From positions 1-47,687 of the forward strand of contig CALMWT010000197.1 of assembly GCA_937870855.1 (NCBI GenBank): a stretch of DNA of 47,687 nt, read 5' to 3'. Position numbers and translations under genes: made by a program. This stretch comes from an uncultured Taibaiella sp. Its GTDB lineage: Bacteria; Bacteroidota; Bacteroidia; Chitinophagales; Chitinophagaceae. Position 1 is the first letter of the stretch. Every line of letters begins with the position of its first letter. This document shows positions 34,219 through 43,122 of the stretch, in pieces. The notes below the pieces were generated by a model. The model made no database searches, was not told where the DNA came from, and saw only the letters and a list, made by a program, of their open reading frames with translations.

Positions 34219-34236
34219 CTACACTTTGTTGTGTAG
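34219..34236. other. Hairpin in the 233-bp gap between divergent genes
   Basis: CTACAC-TTTGTT-GTGTAG is a 6-bp stem. The gap 34183-34416 otherwise holds AT-rich DNA that must contain the promoter of the 34417 gene; no clear -7 box was found for that gene. Confidence 0.3.
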
Positions 34237-34416
34237 CTATTTCCCCAAATTAGGCCGCCGAGGAACACAATATTTTTTTGGGTAGATGTAACGACAAAGA
34301 AATTATCCACAAAACAGAAGTAATTATTTTTTCTTTCGGTTAACTCCGTCAATGGCATTATGCTTTTAAAAAGTAAGCGACAATTTATTGTTCATTTTCA
34401 AAAAAAAATTAGTCTT

Positions 34417-34689
34417 ATGGCAGAGAACAGAAATCAAAATCCAGAACAAAATCGCGCAGGTCAGCAATCAGGTAATCTGGGCAGTTCCCAGGAGCGTGGC
34501 AATCAATCAACACAGCGTCAGGGTTTAGATGAAGATTTGCAACAAGAAGTTTCTACCGGTAAAAGTCAGTCTGACCGTACACAGCAAGGTTCTCAAGAAA
34601 ACCTTGATAGCGAAACAAGATCAGGTCAACAAGAATCGTCTCGTCGCGGCATGGATTCGTCAGAGGGTTCGGCTTCAAGCAACCGATAG
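34417..34689 (+). CDS. Hydrophilic low-complexity protein, unknown function
   Basis: A 90-residue protein made almost entirely of Gln, Ser, Arg, Glu, Gly and Asn (AENRNQNPEQNRAGQQSGNLG...QESSRRGMDSSEGSASSNR), with no hydrophobic core, signal peptide or membrane helix. It should be intrinsically disordered. Such small hydrophilins are often stress-induced in Bacteroidota, but the role is unknown. The ATG at 34417 follows an A-run; a longer frame from 34360 would add a non-matching basic start (MLLKSKRQFIVHF). It stands alone and converges on phaC. Confidence 0.65.
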   Translation: MAENRNQNPEQNRAGQQSGNLGSSQERGNQSTQRQGLDEDLQQEVSTGKSQSDRTQQGSQENLDSETRSGQQESSRRGMDSSEGSASSNR

Positions 34690-34833
34690 AACGATGCTTA
34701 ACTCACCGCTGGAACAATTTTTATAATAGTTAAGAGATAAGAATTAAACAACGAATTATAAAAGGTTGGCAACGTAACGTTCAACCACCTATCACTAGGA
34801 AAGCAGTTTTCAGTTGTGTGTGTGATTAATGAA

Positions 34834-34861
34834 AAAGGTGCGTTTTTTGAAACGCACCTTT
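34834..34861. terminator. Bidirectional terminator between 34417 gene and phaC
   Basis: AAAGGTGCGTTT (34834-34845) pairs with AAACGCACCTTT (34850-34861), a 12-bp stem with a 4-nt loop and T-rich flanks on both sides. It is placed to end both convergent genes, 21 bp past the phaC stop. Confidence 0.85.
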
Positions 34862-34881
34862 CTATTTTTCATAATTGAGTC

Positions 34882-35934
34882 TTAGCAACGCTCTACTGTC
34901 CACTTAGCAACCGTAGGAGCTAATTCTTTTTGAGATTTTCCACCCACAAATACGCCAATATGCCCACCGGGGAAAGGGTATTCTTTTTTGTCCTTGCTGC
35001 CAATTTTTGACATGATAGCGAGTGTGCTCGGATTGGGAATAATATTGTCTTCGGTAGCAAATACATTCAGGTAAGGAACGGTCATTTTTTTCAGATCCAC
35101 CTTTCTGCCGCCAAGTTCAAATTCTCCTTTTATCAACAGGTTGTCGCGGAATAAGTCTTTGATGTATTTACGATACATTTCTCCGGCAATTGCAGGAAGA
35201 TCACCTTTCCATTTCTCCATCCTCAGGAAGTTCATAAGCTTTGCTTCGTCCTCCAGGCTGTCCATCACACCAAAATATTTGCTGATGTTCATGCTTGGTT
35301 TCAACATGCCAAATGCGCTATCAATCTGTTCGCCGGGAATGGTTCCAACGCTATCCACCATTGTGTCAACGTCAATGTACTTTGCCCATTTATACAACAT
35401 GCAGCCACCGTTTTCAAAATCAAATGGTGCAACATAAGTAGTTAACGACTTCAGTTTTTCAGGATACAACGAAGCATAGATCATTGAAAACGTGCCGCCC
35501 TGGCAAATGCCTTGCTTATGAATCTGATCTACCTTATGCATTTTGCGGAGAAAATCAACAGCATCGTTCATATAGCCGTCAATGTAGTCTTCCATTGTCA
35601 GGTAGCGGTCGGCTTTGGTGGGGTATCCCCAATCCATAATGTACACGTCCAGACCTTCCGAAACGAGTTTTGCCATCAGACTTCTATCAGGTTGAAGATC
35701 GAGTACATCGTGGCGGTTGAGCATTGCAAACGACACCAATACCGGTGTTTTACATTTTGCAGGAGTATCGCGGAGGTAGTGATACATTTTCACCTTGTCG
35801 CGTTGCCAAACAAGTTCTTTGGGTGTAGTGGCAACTTCTACGTTGTCAATTTTTTGTAGCGTCTCGTATCCTTTGGCAAGTTTTTGGGAGGTCGAGATCA
35901 GCTCTTCCATCATGCCAGTGGGGTTCCAATTCAT
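34882..35934 (-). CDS. phaC: Polyhydroxyalkanoate synthase, class III-type PhaC
   Basis: PhaC polymerises 3-hydroxyacyl-CoA into polyhydroxyalkanoate. The 350-residue length and the lipase-like box GICQGG with nucleophile C144 are typical of class III/IV PhaC. The rest of the triad is D296 in FATEDNIIPNP and H325 in PGGHIGVFVGG. Conserved parts include VYIMDWGYPTKADRYLTMEDY and FLRKMHK. Class III enzymes need a PhaE partner (class IV a PhaR), but no such gene, nor phaA or phaB, is adjacent. Either the partner is elsewhere, or the enzyme acts alone or on other acyl groups. A TAACTTCG -7-like box lies about 18 nt before the ATG. Confidence 0.88.
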   Translation of the reverse strand: MNWNPTGMMEELISTSQKLAKGYETLQKIDNVEVATTPKELVWQRDKVKMYHYLRDTPAKCKTPVLVSFAMLNRHDVLDLQPDRSLMAKLVSEGLDVYIMDWGYPTKADRYLTMEDYIDGYMNDAVDFLRKMHKVDQIHKQGICQGGTFSMIYASLYPEKLKSLTTYVAPFDFENGGCMLYKWAKYIDVDTMVDSVGTIPGEQIDSAFGMLKPSMNISKYFGVMDSLEDEAKLMNFLRMEKWKGDLPAIAGEMYRKYIKDLFRDNLLIKGEFELGGRKVDLKKMTVPYLNVFATEDNIIPNPSTLAIMSKIGSKDKKEYPFPGGHIGVFVGGKSQKELAPTVAKWTVERC

Positions 35935-36075
35935 GTATCAGCGATTTTGGGCCGAAGTTAATGATGTTTTGAAAAACGATATGATAATTATGGATGATTG
36001 TTATGCTTTTGGAATGAAGTTTAACAGCGGCGAAAAACTATTGCCTATTGAGATGCTATCATTGATTTTCCCTTT

Positions 36076-36083
36076 TAATTTCG
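36076..36083 (+). promoter_or_regulatory. -7 box of pyrF, 6 nt from the start codon
   Basis: TAATTTCG is one base off TAnnTTTG; then CTCACT and the ATG at 36090. It is part of a repeated pattern of boxes next to start codons in this window. Confidence 0.4.
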
Positions 36084-36089
36084 CTCACT

Positions 36090-36911
36090 ATGACACGCAC
36101 AGAACTTGTTTCCACTATTCGTAGTAAAAAGTCCGTACTCTGTATAGGGCTTGATACCGATCTCAATAAAATTCCAAAGCATTTGCAGCACCAGGAAGAT
36201 GCGGCTTTTGCTTTTAATAAAGCAATAATTGATGCCACGAAAGACTTTGCCGTAGCCTATAAAATCAATACTGCATTTTATGAAGCACAAGGAATTGAAG
36301 GATGGAAAACCATGCAGCGCACGCTTGAATATATTCCCAAAGATATTTTTACAATAGCCGATGCGAAGAGGGGCGATATTGGCAACACATCCGAACAATA
36401 CGCGAAAACCTTTTTTTATACCTACCCGTTCGATAGTGTGACGGTTGCTCCTTACATGGGTGAAGACAGCGTAAAACCTTTTCTTCAGTTTGAAAACAAA
36501 TGGGCAATAGTTTTAGGGCTTACATCAAATGTCGGAAGTAGTGATTTTCAATTACTCAACATTGCTCGCTCAATCGGAGAAGATCGGGAGGATGCGCTTT
36601 ATGAAAAAGTTCTCAAAACAGTATCGTCCTGGGGTACGCCGGAAAATACCATGTTTGTAATTGGCGCTACGAGGGAAGATCAACTTAAGCACGTTAGAAA
36701 TTTATTGCCAGAACATTTTTTTCTAATTCCAGGTGTGGGCGCGCAGGGCGGCGATGTACCAACTGTTTGCAAAAACAGCATGAACAATGATGGAGGTATT
36801 TTGATAAATGTATCGCGCGGTATTATCTATGCCGGCACCGGAGAAAATTTTGCAGAAGAAGCTTACCACGCAGCAAAAGACTATCAGAAAGAAATGTCAG
36901 TTTATTTGTAG
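36090..36911 (+). CDS. pyrF: Orotidine 5'-phosphate decarboxylase
   Basis: PyrF makes UMP from OMP, the last step of de novo pyrimidine synthesis. The 273-residue length and the motif FTIADAKRGDIGNTSEQYAKTFF mark the type 2 family, with catalytic D91, K93 and D96. CIGLDTDLNKIP at the start and VPTVCKNSMNNDGGILINVSRGI near the end (phosphate binding) are also typical. No other pyrimidine gene is nearby. The DUF2851 gene follows 39 bp downstream. Confidence 0.97.
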   Translation: MTRTELVSTIRSKKSVLCIGLDTDLNKIPKHLQHQEDAAFAFNKAIIDATKDFAVAYKINTAFYEAQGIEGWKTMQRTLEYIPKDIFTIADAKRGDIGNTSEQYAKTFFYTYPFDSVTVAPYMGEDSVKPFLQFENKWAIVLGLTSNVGSSDFQLLNIARSIGEDREDALYEKVLKTVSSWGTPENTMFVIGATREDQLKHVRNLLPEHFFLIPGVGAQGGDVPTVCKNSMNNDGGILINVSRGIIYAGTGENFAEEAYHAAKDYQKEMSVYL

Positions 36912-36950
36912 TTTGTTTTAGCATATTTTACCTTTTGCATTTTACATTTT

Positions 36951-38228
36951 ATGAACGAAATGCTGTTTCAATTTATCTGGCAATACAGCTTGTATAATCC
37001 TGTCGGCCTGCAAACAACCAACGGCGAAGCTATTACTGTAATTCATCCTGGCAAACGACACACAAATGCGGGACCTGATTTTGAAGAAGCAAGAATAAAG
37101 ATCGGCGATACAATTCTGGTAGGAAACGTTGAACTGCATATTAAAACCAGCGACTGGAACAAGCATCACCATTCATCTGATCAAAAATATCAGAACATTA
37201 TCCTTCATGTAGTTTATAAAGATGATGTTGCAAAGGAGGAGGGGTTTTTCGAAAAAATGGAATTGGAGCAGCACATTCCCGATTATGTAATTAAGCAGTA
37301 CACCAATCTTATTCAAACTACCCAACCAATAGCGTGCGCAAGGCAACTCACAAAAGTGAACAGTATAGTTAAAGAAAGCTGGCTCAATCGTCTGCTTGCG
37401 GAGCGGTGGGAACAGAAATTAAAAGATTGGACAGACACGCTTGAACAATCGGCCGGTGACTGGAGAAATCTTTTGTATTGGCGAATGGCTGCAAATTTTG
37501 GCTTCAAAGTAAATGCAACACCTTTCCTCATGCTTGCACGTTCGTTGCCCGTAAATATTCTTGCAAAGCATAAAGAAAGTATGATGCAAATAGAAGCACT
37601 GCTTTTTGGACAAGCCGGAATGCTGGATTCCGATTTTGAAGAAGCTTATCCCAATGAACTGAAAAAGGAATATCAATACTTGAAACAGAAATACAAGCTA
37701 CAACCAATAGCGGCACATCTCTGGCGTTTCATGCGTATGCGTCCACCTAATTTTCCCACCGTGCGCATAGCCCAGTTTGCCGGTTTAGTACACAAATCTT
37801 TGCACTTGTTTTCGCAAATTGTAGAAAAAGGAACAGCCAAAGAAGTATATCCGCTGCTACAGGTTACTGCAAGTGCGTACTGGACAAACCACTATCGCTT
37901 TGATGAAATTCAGAAACGAGCTTATCCAAAAGCTTTGGGCGCAGATTCTATAGACAATATCATTATTAACACCATAGCACCCGTGCAATTTCTCTACGCG
38001 CATTATCACGGCACAGCCGCAAATCAGGAGAGTGCGTTACAATTGCTTTCGTCAGTGAATGCAGAAAGTAACAATATCGTTGCTATCTGGAACGAGCATA
38101 ATTGGATGCCTGAAAATGCAGCACAATCACAAGCACTCATTCAACTGTTTAATAACTATTGCAGCAATAAAAGATGTCTTGAATGTTCTATCGGTTTGGG
38201 CATTATCAAATCACGCCCAATTGAATGA
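36951..38228 (+). CDS. DUF2851 family protein
   Basis: A 425-residue protein of the DUF2851 family, found almost only in Bacteroidota. The N-terminal region FIWQYSLYNPVGLQTTNGEAITVIHPGKRHTNAGPDFEEARIKIGDTILVGNVELHIKTSDW is the family's hallmark; the H-x-N-x-G-P-D-F and E-x-H-x-K-x-S-D-W motifs look like a restriction-endonuclease-like or metal-binding core. The middle and C-terminal parts are helical. The function is unknown. Its last 18 bp overlap the convergent osmC-like gene. Confidence 0.9.
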   Translation: MNEMLFQFIWQYSLYNPVGLQTTNGEAITVIHPGKRHTNAGPDFEEARIKIGDTILVGNVELHIKTSDWNKHHHSSDQKYQNIILHVVYKDDVAKEEGFFEKMELEQHIPDYVIKQYTNLIQTTQPIACARQLTKVNSIVKESWLNRLLAERWEQKLKDWTDTLEQSAGDWRNLLYWRMAANFGFKVNATPFLMLARSLPVNILAKHKESMMQIEALLFGQAGMLDSDFEEAYPNELKKEYQYLKQKYKLQPIAAHLWRFMRMRPPNFPTVRIAQFAGLVHKSLHLFSQIVEKGTAKEVYPLLQVTASAYWTNHYRFDEIQKRAYPKALGADSIDNIIINTIAPVQFLYAHYHGTAANQESALQLLSSVNAESNNIVAIWNEHNWMPENAAQSQALIQLFNNYCSNKRCLECSIGLGIIKSRPIE

Positions 38229-38618
38229 TACGTTTTTCTCCACATCTTCATGCAAGCTTAGAAATACCGGACAAGTAAGCGCCGCATGTTCCAAAATCTT
38301 TTTCTCTTTATCGGCATATTGTTGACCCGCAGGGAAGTTAACTGCTATGTTTACCGCGCCAATTTTGCGTGGGTTTGCTACAATTACTTTTTCTACTTCA
38401 CATTCCATATTCTCCACGTTGATGTTGTGGGTTCTCGCGGCTATTCCCATCAAAGTAAACATGCAGGAAGCCAGTGCGGTGGCAACAAGATCTGTAGGAG
38501 AAAATCGCTCACCTTTACCCTGGTTATCCAAAGGTGCATCTGTTTCTATCGTAGTGCCGGAATTGATGTGCGTTGCAATTGTTCTCAACTCGCCGTGATA
38601 AACAACTTTTGAAGTCAT
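38211..38618 (-). CDS. OsmC-family protein
   Basis: A 135-residue OsmC-like protein; the family reduces organic hydroperoxides using two cysteines. Here they lie in VATALASCMFTLMG and HAALTCPVFLSLHED, about 60 residues apart, as expected. The YHGELRTIATHINSG start is also typical. It overlaps the convergent DUF2851 gene by 18 bp. It might be a thiol peroxidase or a less specific redox protein; the partner reductant is not known. Confidence 0.93.
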   Translation of the reverse strand: MTSKVVYHGELRTIATHINSGTTIETDAPLDNQGKGERFSPTDLVATALASCMFTLMGIAARTHNINVENMECEVEKVIVANPRKIGAVNIAVNFPAGQQYADKEKKILEHAALTCPVFLSLHEDVEKNVSFNWA

Positions 38619-38695
38619 TGTCTTGTTTTCGTTAAAAATAATACACGATTGAGTTCTGTGAAATAAAAACTCTGTATATTACGTATAGATTTATA

Positions 38696-39577
38696 ATGAA
38701 CATACACTACTGTGGAAATATGATTTTACGCTACTCTCTTGGTGTTTTGATATTAGGTTTTGCATACACTGCAAACGCCCAATCCGTTTCCCCGACTCAT
38801 GTTGATTCAACGAAAAAAAGAACAGTAATTATCAACACAGCGCCCGTGCCTGTGAAGATGAAAAAGCCAAAATCGCTTACGAAAGAATTTAGCGTTGGGG
38901 GAGGACTAAATACCGATGGTTGGAGTGTGCTTGTAACTAAGGGTTGGATAAAAGGTGAAGATGAGAAGAACAGTGATAAATTTCACAGCGTTCGTATTGC
39001 GCAAATTGAATTTTCGGAGCACAAGCATGTTAAAGAAATCAAAGGAACAAACAATAGAATTTCCCAAACGGCAAATGAAAAACCTAAGTCCTTTATTTAT
39101 GGCAAGGTCAATAATTTTTACTCGTTGAAACTTGGTTACGGTTATCGAAAAATGATTGCCGGAAAGCCTGAGTCGGGTACAGTTTCCATTCACTGGATGT
39201 ATGCAGGCGGTCTTTCTCTTGGTTTGCTAAAGCCCTATTATATAGATGCCTACGTGCTGCGCGATAACCCCATGAGGTATGAACGTGAAAGTATAAAATA
39301 CACTGAGGAGAACAGAGAAGGATTTATCAGGCAGGAAAATATTGTGGGAAGTTCGGGTTGGGCTACGGGATTGGGAGAAACCAAAGTAGTACCCGGCATT
39401 CATGCTAAAACAGGTCTTCATTTTGATTTTGCTTCACAAAACCGAACAAAGCTTGCCATAGAAGTGGGTCTTGCAGCCGAACTCTATACACAAAAAATAG
39501 AGTTGATGGCCACACAAAAAGCATATCCTTATCTTGTAAATGGTTACATCTCTCTGCAATTTGGCAAACGTAAATGA
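38696..39577 (+). CDS. Probable outer-membrane beta-barrel protein, unknown function
   Basis: A 293-residue protein with a signal peptide (MILRYSLGVLILGFAYTANAQ if the ATG at 38720 is used; the ATG at 38696 adds eight residues). The body is rich in alternating hydrophobic/aromatic strands with Gly, such as FSVGGGLNTDGWSVLVTKGW, YSLKLGYGYRKM and SIHWMYAGGLSLGLLKPYY. It ends LVNGYISLQFGKRK, where the aromatic strand near the C-terminus is typical of outer-membrane barrels. No family is recognised. It lies 22 bp upstream of lipA on the same strand. Confidence 0.75.
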   Translation: MNIHYCGNMILRYSLGVLILGFAYTANAQSVSPTHVDSTKKRTVIINTAPVPVKMKKPKSLTKEFSVGGGLNTDGWSVLVTKGWIKGEDEKNSDKFHSVRIAQIEFSEHKHVKEIKGTNNRISQTANEKPKSFIYGKVNNFYSLKLGYGYRKMIAGKPESGTVSIHWMYAGGLSLGLLKPYYIDAYVLRDNPMRYERESIKYTEENREGFIRQENIVGSSGWATGLGETKVVPGIHAKTGLHFDFASQNRTKLAIEVGLAAELYTQKIELMATQKAYPYLVNGYISLQFGKRK

Positions 39578-39598
39578 TGGTTGTAATTTGCGTTCCTT

Positions 39599-40522
39599 AT
39601 GCAGGAATTACCCGTAATAAATACTGCTGTTGCTAATGGCGAAACGCGTGTAAAAAAACCTGATTGGCTGCGTGTAAAGTTGCCCATCGGAGAAAGTTAC
39701 CGCCACGTTCGCAATCTCGTTGACACTCATAAACTTCATACTATTTGCGAAAGCGGCAATTGTCCGAATATGGGCGAATGTTGGGGAGAGGGCACAGCTA
39801 CCTTCATGATCCTCGGAAATATCTGCACACGTTCTTGTGGTTTTTGCGCGGTGGCAACTGGCCGTCCGGAACCTGTGGATTGGGATGAGCCGCAGCGCGT
39901 AGCTGAAGCTATCTATCTGATGAAAGTGAAACATGCGGTTATCACATCTGTTGACCGTGATGAACTGAAAGACGGCGGCTCCATCATTTGGGCAAATACC
40001 ATCAATGCCGTTCGTGCATTAAATCCTGATACTACGCTCGAAACATTGATTCCCGATTTGAAAGGTGACTGGGAAAACCTTCAGCGCATTATTGATGTAG
40101 CTCCCGAAGTTGTTTCTCACAATCTTGAAACCGTAGAACGCCTCACACGCAAGGTGCGCATTCAGGCAAAATATCATCGCAGCCTCGAAGTGATCCGCAG
40201 ATTGAAAGATGGCGGTATGCGCACGAAGAGTGGCATGATGCTGGGTCTTGGTGAAACGAAAGAAGAAGTGCTGCAATCTCTCCGCGACCTGTATGAAAAC
40301 GGTTGCGATGTAGTAACACTCGGTCAATATCTCCAACCTACACAAAAACATTTGTCCGTAGTGCGCTTTGTGCATCCTGATGAATTTGCCTTTTACCGCG
40401 AAGAAGGTTACAAAATGGGACTGGACTATGTGGAAGCCGGACCATTGGTGCGCTCATCTTACCATAGCGAACGCCATGTGATAAAAGGTGAGGGGAGAAG
40501 GGTATGGGAAGAGGGGAAGTAA
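39599..40522 (+). CDS. lipA: Lipoyl synthase
   Basis: LipA inserts two sulfur atoms into octanoyl groups on lipoyl domains, using SAM radical chemistry and a sacrificial Fe-S cluster. The 307 residues show the auxiliary cluster motif [12 protein letters not shown] (C50, C55, C61), the radical SAM motif CTRSCGFC (C76, C80, C83), and the C-terminal RSSYHSE. It supplies the cofactor for the E2 encoded at 10483-12105 and for other lipoyl proteins. lipB is not in the window. A TAATTTG-like box lies 8 nt before the ATG. Confidence 0.97.
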   Translation: MQELPVINTAVANGETRVKKPDWLRVKLPIGESYRHVRNLVDTHKLHTICESGNCPNMGECWGEGTATFMILGNICTRSCGFCAVATGRPEPVDWDEPQRVAEAIYLMKVKHAVITSVDRDELKDGGSIIWANTINAVRALNPDTTLETLIPDLKGDWENLQRIIDVAPEVVSHNLETVERLTRKVRIQAKYHRSLEVIRRLKDGGMRTKSGMMLGLGETKEEVLQSLRDLYENGCDVVTLGQYLQPTQKHLSVVRFVHPDEFAFYREEGYKMGLDYVEAGPLVRSSYHSERHVIKGEGRRVWEEGK

Positions 40523-40569
40523 AGTAAATAGTGAAGGGCACACCTATTAATCATTGTAATAGAAAGCTC

Positions 40570-41196
40570 TCAAAATCCCAGGGATTTAAGATAACGTTGT
40601 TTTTGTAGAGCATACAGCCCTCCACCTGTCATATAATATCCTTCTGGTAAAGAATCAAGAAACTGTTTAAGCAGGAAAGCAATCTTGGGATTTTGGCGTA
40701 AAGACGTTACAACAGACATAAAAACTCCCTCATCCTTGTTATAATTATTTCTGCATGGTTGCCCATAACCTTTCTTAGAATAGTGAAAAGGCGTGGATTG
40801 CTCCATCTCAAAATAATTTGTGTCAAAGCACTCTGACCAGGTAGCCATATCTTTTGCAGCAGGTAATTGAAAGATTGAATGTTCGTTCAGGAGTTTATAA
40901 ACCCATTTTGCCGTAGCAGTATCTAACAATATTTTTTGGCTGTGCATTTTTTTGTCAACTTCCTGATAAAAATAGATCCATCCTTTAAAAGCCATGTGGT
41001 CGTCTGTGTAAACTTCTAATGCTCTTGGATAGTCCCAAAATCTGAAATGAAAAAGATGTTTTGAGTGAAGCAGTGAAGGAAAAATTATAGCGTGTGCATC
41101 GCTTGGCTTGTTGCTGTCAATATAAAAAAATTTGAATTGACTGTAGCTTTTATAGCTTGTCACAATCAAAAAAACCAAGATAAACAGAGCCTTCAC
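40570..41196 (-). CDS. Secreted protein of unknown function
   Basis: A 208-residue protein with a GTG start and a signal peptide (MKALFILVFLIVTSYKSYSQ). The body has no recognised motif; it contains FKFFYIDSNKPSDAHAIIFPS, two Cys residues (WSECFDTNYF, QPCRNNYN) that could form a disulfide, and the C-terminal YYMTGGGLYALQKQRYLKSLGF. It stands between lipA (convergent) and the AI-2E-type permease gene. The longer ORF that overlaps its start and the permease end appears to be a shadow frame. Confidence 0.7.
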   Translation of the reverse strand: MKALFILVFLIVTSYKSYSQFKFFYIDSNKPSDAHAIIFPSLLHSKHLFHFRFWDYPRALEVYTDDHMAFKGWIYFYQEVDKKMHSQKILLDTATAKWVYKLLNEHSIFQLPAAKDMATWSECFDTNYFEMEQSTPFHYSKKGYGQPCRNNYNKDEGVFMSVVTSLRQNPKIAFLLKQFLDSLPEGYYMTGGGLYALQKQRYLKSLGF

Positions 41197-41265
41197 TGTA
41201 TAAAGCTAAAAAATCTATCTCAATCCTTACAAAGTAGCTCTGCATATTAATCAAATCAACTAATG

Positions 41266-42297
41266 TTACCTGCTCAAAAGAATATTCAATGGCTTCAGAC
41301 TTTCTACATGGTCTGTAACAATCTTCAATATTGCCACAAAAGGAATGAACAACACCATTCCGCTCATTCCCCAAATGATGCCGCCAAGTAGTATTGCTAC
41401 CAGCGTTGCCCAGGTGCTTACATTCAATTGCATCCCTACCACTTTCGGAAAGATTACGTTCGCTTCGAGGTATTGCACCACTACAAATACGCCGATAACG
41501 CCGATGGGATACCACGCAGAATCTTTTGTAACGAAGGCAACCGAAATAGGTAATAGAGCGCTGATGATAATGCCCACATAAGGTATAATGGTCATTACGG
41601 CTGTGAGCATTCCAAATAGTATTGCATGACGAATGCCGAGCGCCAGTAAACCCAGACTATTAAGAACGCCAACTATAATATAAACTGCCATCATCCCTTT
41701 GATGTAGTTGAAGTAAGTAGTTACTACTTCGCTCAAAATTGTCTGCAATTGGTTTTTATGTTTATTGCCTGCTATAGCTTGTAGCGCTCGCACAAAGCTG
41801 CCTCGGTTGTATAAAAACAGTGCAGTAAAAATTGGAATCATGAAGAACATGAATAGCGTAGCAATGGTATTACTGATGGTACGGCTTAGTATGGCTCCGG
41901 CATTGTTAAATACGTTTTGAAAGCTCGCATGGAGCCATTCGTCCTGTGTTGAAATTGTGATCGAAAACTTTGTATCAATCCAAAGTTGGAACGAATTGAG
42001 GAGAGGTTTTAACTTGGCGCTTATCTCAGGAACATCTTTCTGAAACATCTGTATTTGCACAAACAAGAGAAAGAGTAAGGCAGCACCTGTTACTGTTACG
42101 ATGCTTAAAAGCACACCAATAGAAAAACTTCTGCTCATTCCTTTTTCCTCCATGCGCTTGCACACGGGGTAAACCACAATGGCAACGAGCAAGCCAAAAA
42201 ACATGGGGATGAAAAGTGCTTTGCCGAAGAATAACAGCAATGATCCGACTAAGATTAGTAGCAGGTATTTGAGCGTTGTATTGATAGTTGCGTTCAC
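41266..42297 (-). CDS. AI-2E transporter (PerM) family membrane protein
   Basis: A 343-residue protein with eight predicted membrane helices, of the AI-2E/PerM (DUF20) family. Family features are the first helix LLLILVGSLLLFFGKALFIPMFFGLLVAIVVYPV with KRMEEKGMSR after it, and the later GVLNSLGLLALGIRHAILFGMLTAVMTIIPYVG and GMSGMVLFIPFVAIL stretches. The role is uncertain; some members export signalling molecules or antiport Na+/H+. The GTG at 42297 is preferred over another GTG at 42342, because a TATTTTG box ends 5 nt before it and families begin near here. It is divergent from the satD-like gene. Confidence 0.88.
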   Translation of the reverse strand: MNATINTTLKYLLLILVGSLLLFFGKALFIPMFFGLLVAIVVYPVCKRMEEKGMSRSFSIGVLLSIVTVTGAALLFLLFVQIQMFQKDVPEISAKLKPLLNSFQLWIDTKFSITISTQDEWLHASFQNVFNNAGAILSRTISNTIATLFMFFMIPIFTALFLYNRGSFVRALQAIAGNKHKNQLQTILSEVVTTYFNYIKGMMAVYIIVGVLNSLGLLALGIRHAILFGMLTAVMTIIPYVGIIISALLPISVAFVTKDSAWYPIGVIGVFVVVQYLEANVIFPKVVGMQLNVSTWATLVAILLGGIIWGMSGMVLFIPFVAILKIVTDHVESLKPLNILLSR

Positions 42298-42384
42298 AGG
42301 TGCAAAATAGTAGAGGTGGAAAGCATTAGCAATAACGCACACCAGGCATAATGATGATTTTTGTCATTACATTTCAGTTACTTC

Positions 42385-42471
42385 ATTATTCCATTATAAG
42401 GTTATATTTGCCAATTATTCCATTATAATGGAATATTCGTTCATTATTCCATTATAAGGTTATATTCGCAG
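42385..42471 (+). repeat. Three 29-bp tandem repeats upstream of the satD-like gene
   Basis: Units start at 42385, 42414 and 42443, exactly 29 bp apart. All three share the core ATTATTCCATTATAA and end with a promoter-like box: TATATTTG (42403-42410), AATATTCG (42432-42439) and TATATTCG (42461-42468). Unit 2 carries a perfect 20-bp palindrome, TATTCCATTATAATGGAATA (42416-42435); units 1 and 3 keep the left half. The last box ends 5 nt before the ATG of the satD-like gene. The region also serves the divergent permease gene. Confidence 0.85.
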
Positions 42472-42473
42472 TT

Positions 42474-43121
42474 ATGGAAAACCAGGCGGTCATCACGGCA
42501 GATATAGTTGCATCGCGGAAGATTAAACCTAAACAACTGGAGGAAACACTACGTGATATTGCAAAAGGAATAGAGAAGGTACTTTTCAGAAGGAAAAAAA
42601 CCTTTGAATTTTATAGAGGCGATAGCTTTCAGGCAATTGTTCCTCCTGAATTGTCTTTGCGGGTTGCTTTAATATGGAAGGCTGCTATTCAGTCGGTACA
42701 GGAAAATGGAAAAACCTGGGACATAAGAATCGCCATCGGTATAGGCAACATCGCACATAAAGGAGCAAAGGTTACAACTTCATCGGGCAAAGCGTTTGAA
42801 TATTCAGGCTTGTTGCTTGATGAACTGAAAACGAAAGAAACCCCGAAACTCGGCATAAGAACTTTTGATGAAAAGTGGAATGCACAATTAGAAACCGAGT
42901 GTATTCTTGCAGATATCATTCTTCAACGGTGGACAGCCATCGGTGCGGAAAGTATTTATTACGCCTTGCTTTATCAGGAAACGCAGGAGCAACTTGCTGC
43001 GCGTTTCGGTATCACACAGTCTGCGGTTCATAAGCGGTTAAGCGCAGCCAACTGGTCTGCCATCAGACATTGGGAGCAGTATTTCAGTCAACAAGCATTA
43101 TCTTTCTCAAAAACGAAGTAA
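42474..43121 (+). CDS. SatD-like protein with C-terminal helix-turn-helix
   Basis: A 215-residue protein of the SatD family. SatD was named from a Streptococcus mutans acid-tolerance locus; its molecular role is not established. The N-terminal ~160 residues (AVITADIVASRKIKP, FEFYRGDSFQAIVPP, IRIAIGIGN, SSGKAFEYSGLLLDEL) recall a nucleotide-cyclase-like fold lacking catalytic motifs. The C-terminal ~50 residues, ETQEQLAARFGITQSAVHKRLSAANWSAIRHWEQYF, form a sigma-region-4/HTH-like DNA-binding unit. It sits directly behind three phased repeats, probably its own operator, and one nt before the DUF3307 gene, so the two are translated together. Confidence 0.8.
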   Translation: MENQAVITADIVASRKIKPKQLEETLRDIAKGIEKVLFRRKKTFEFYRGDSFQAIVPPELSLRVALIWKAAIQSVQENGKTWDIRIAIGIGNIAHKGAKVTTSSGKAFEYSGLLLDELKTKETPKLGIRTFDEKWNAQLETECILADIILQRWTAIGAESIYYALLYQETQEQLAARFGITQSAVHKRLSAANWSAIRHWEQYFSQQALSFSKTK

Positions 43122-43122
43122 A

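Noticed and set aside
41150..41515. A 121-residue minus-strand ORF overlapping the AI-2E permease gene
   Set aside because: It lies in another frame of two better-supported genes and has no recognisable features.
42385..42471. 29-bp repeats resembling a CRISPR array
   Set aside because: The units are directly adjacent, without unique spacers, and no cas gene is nearby.
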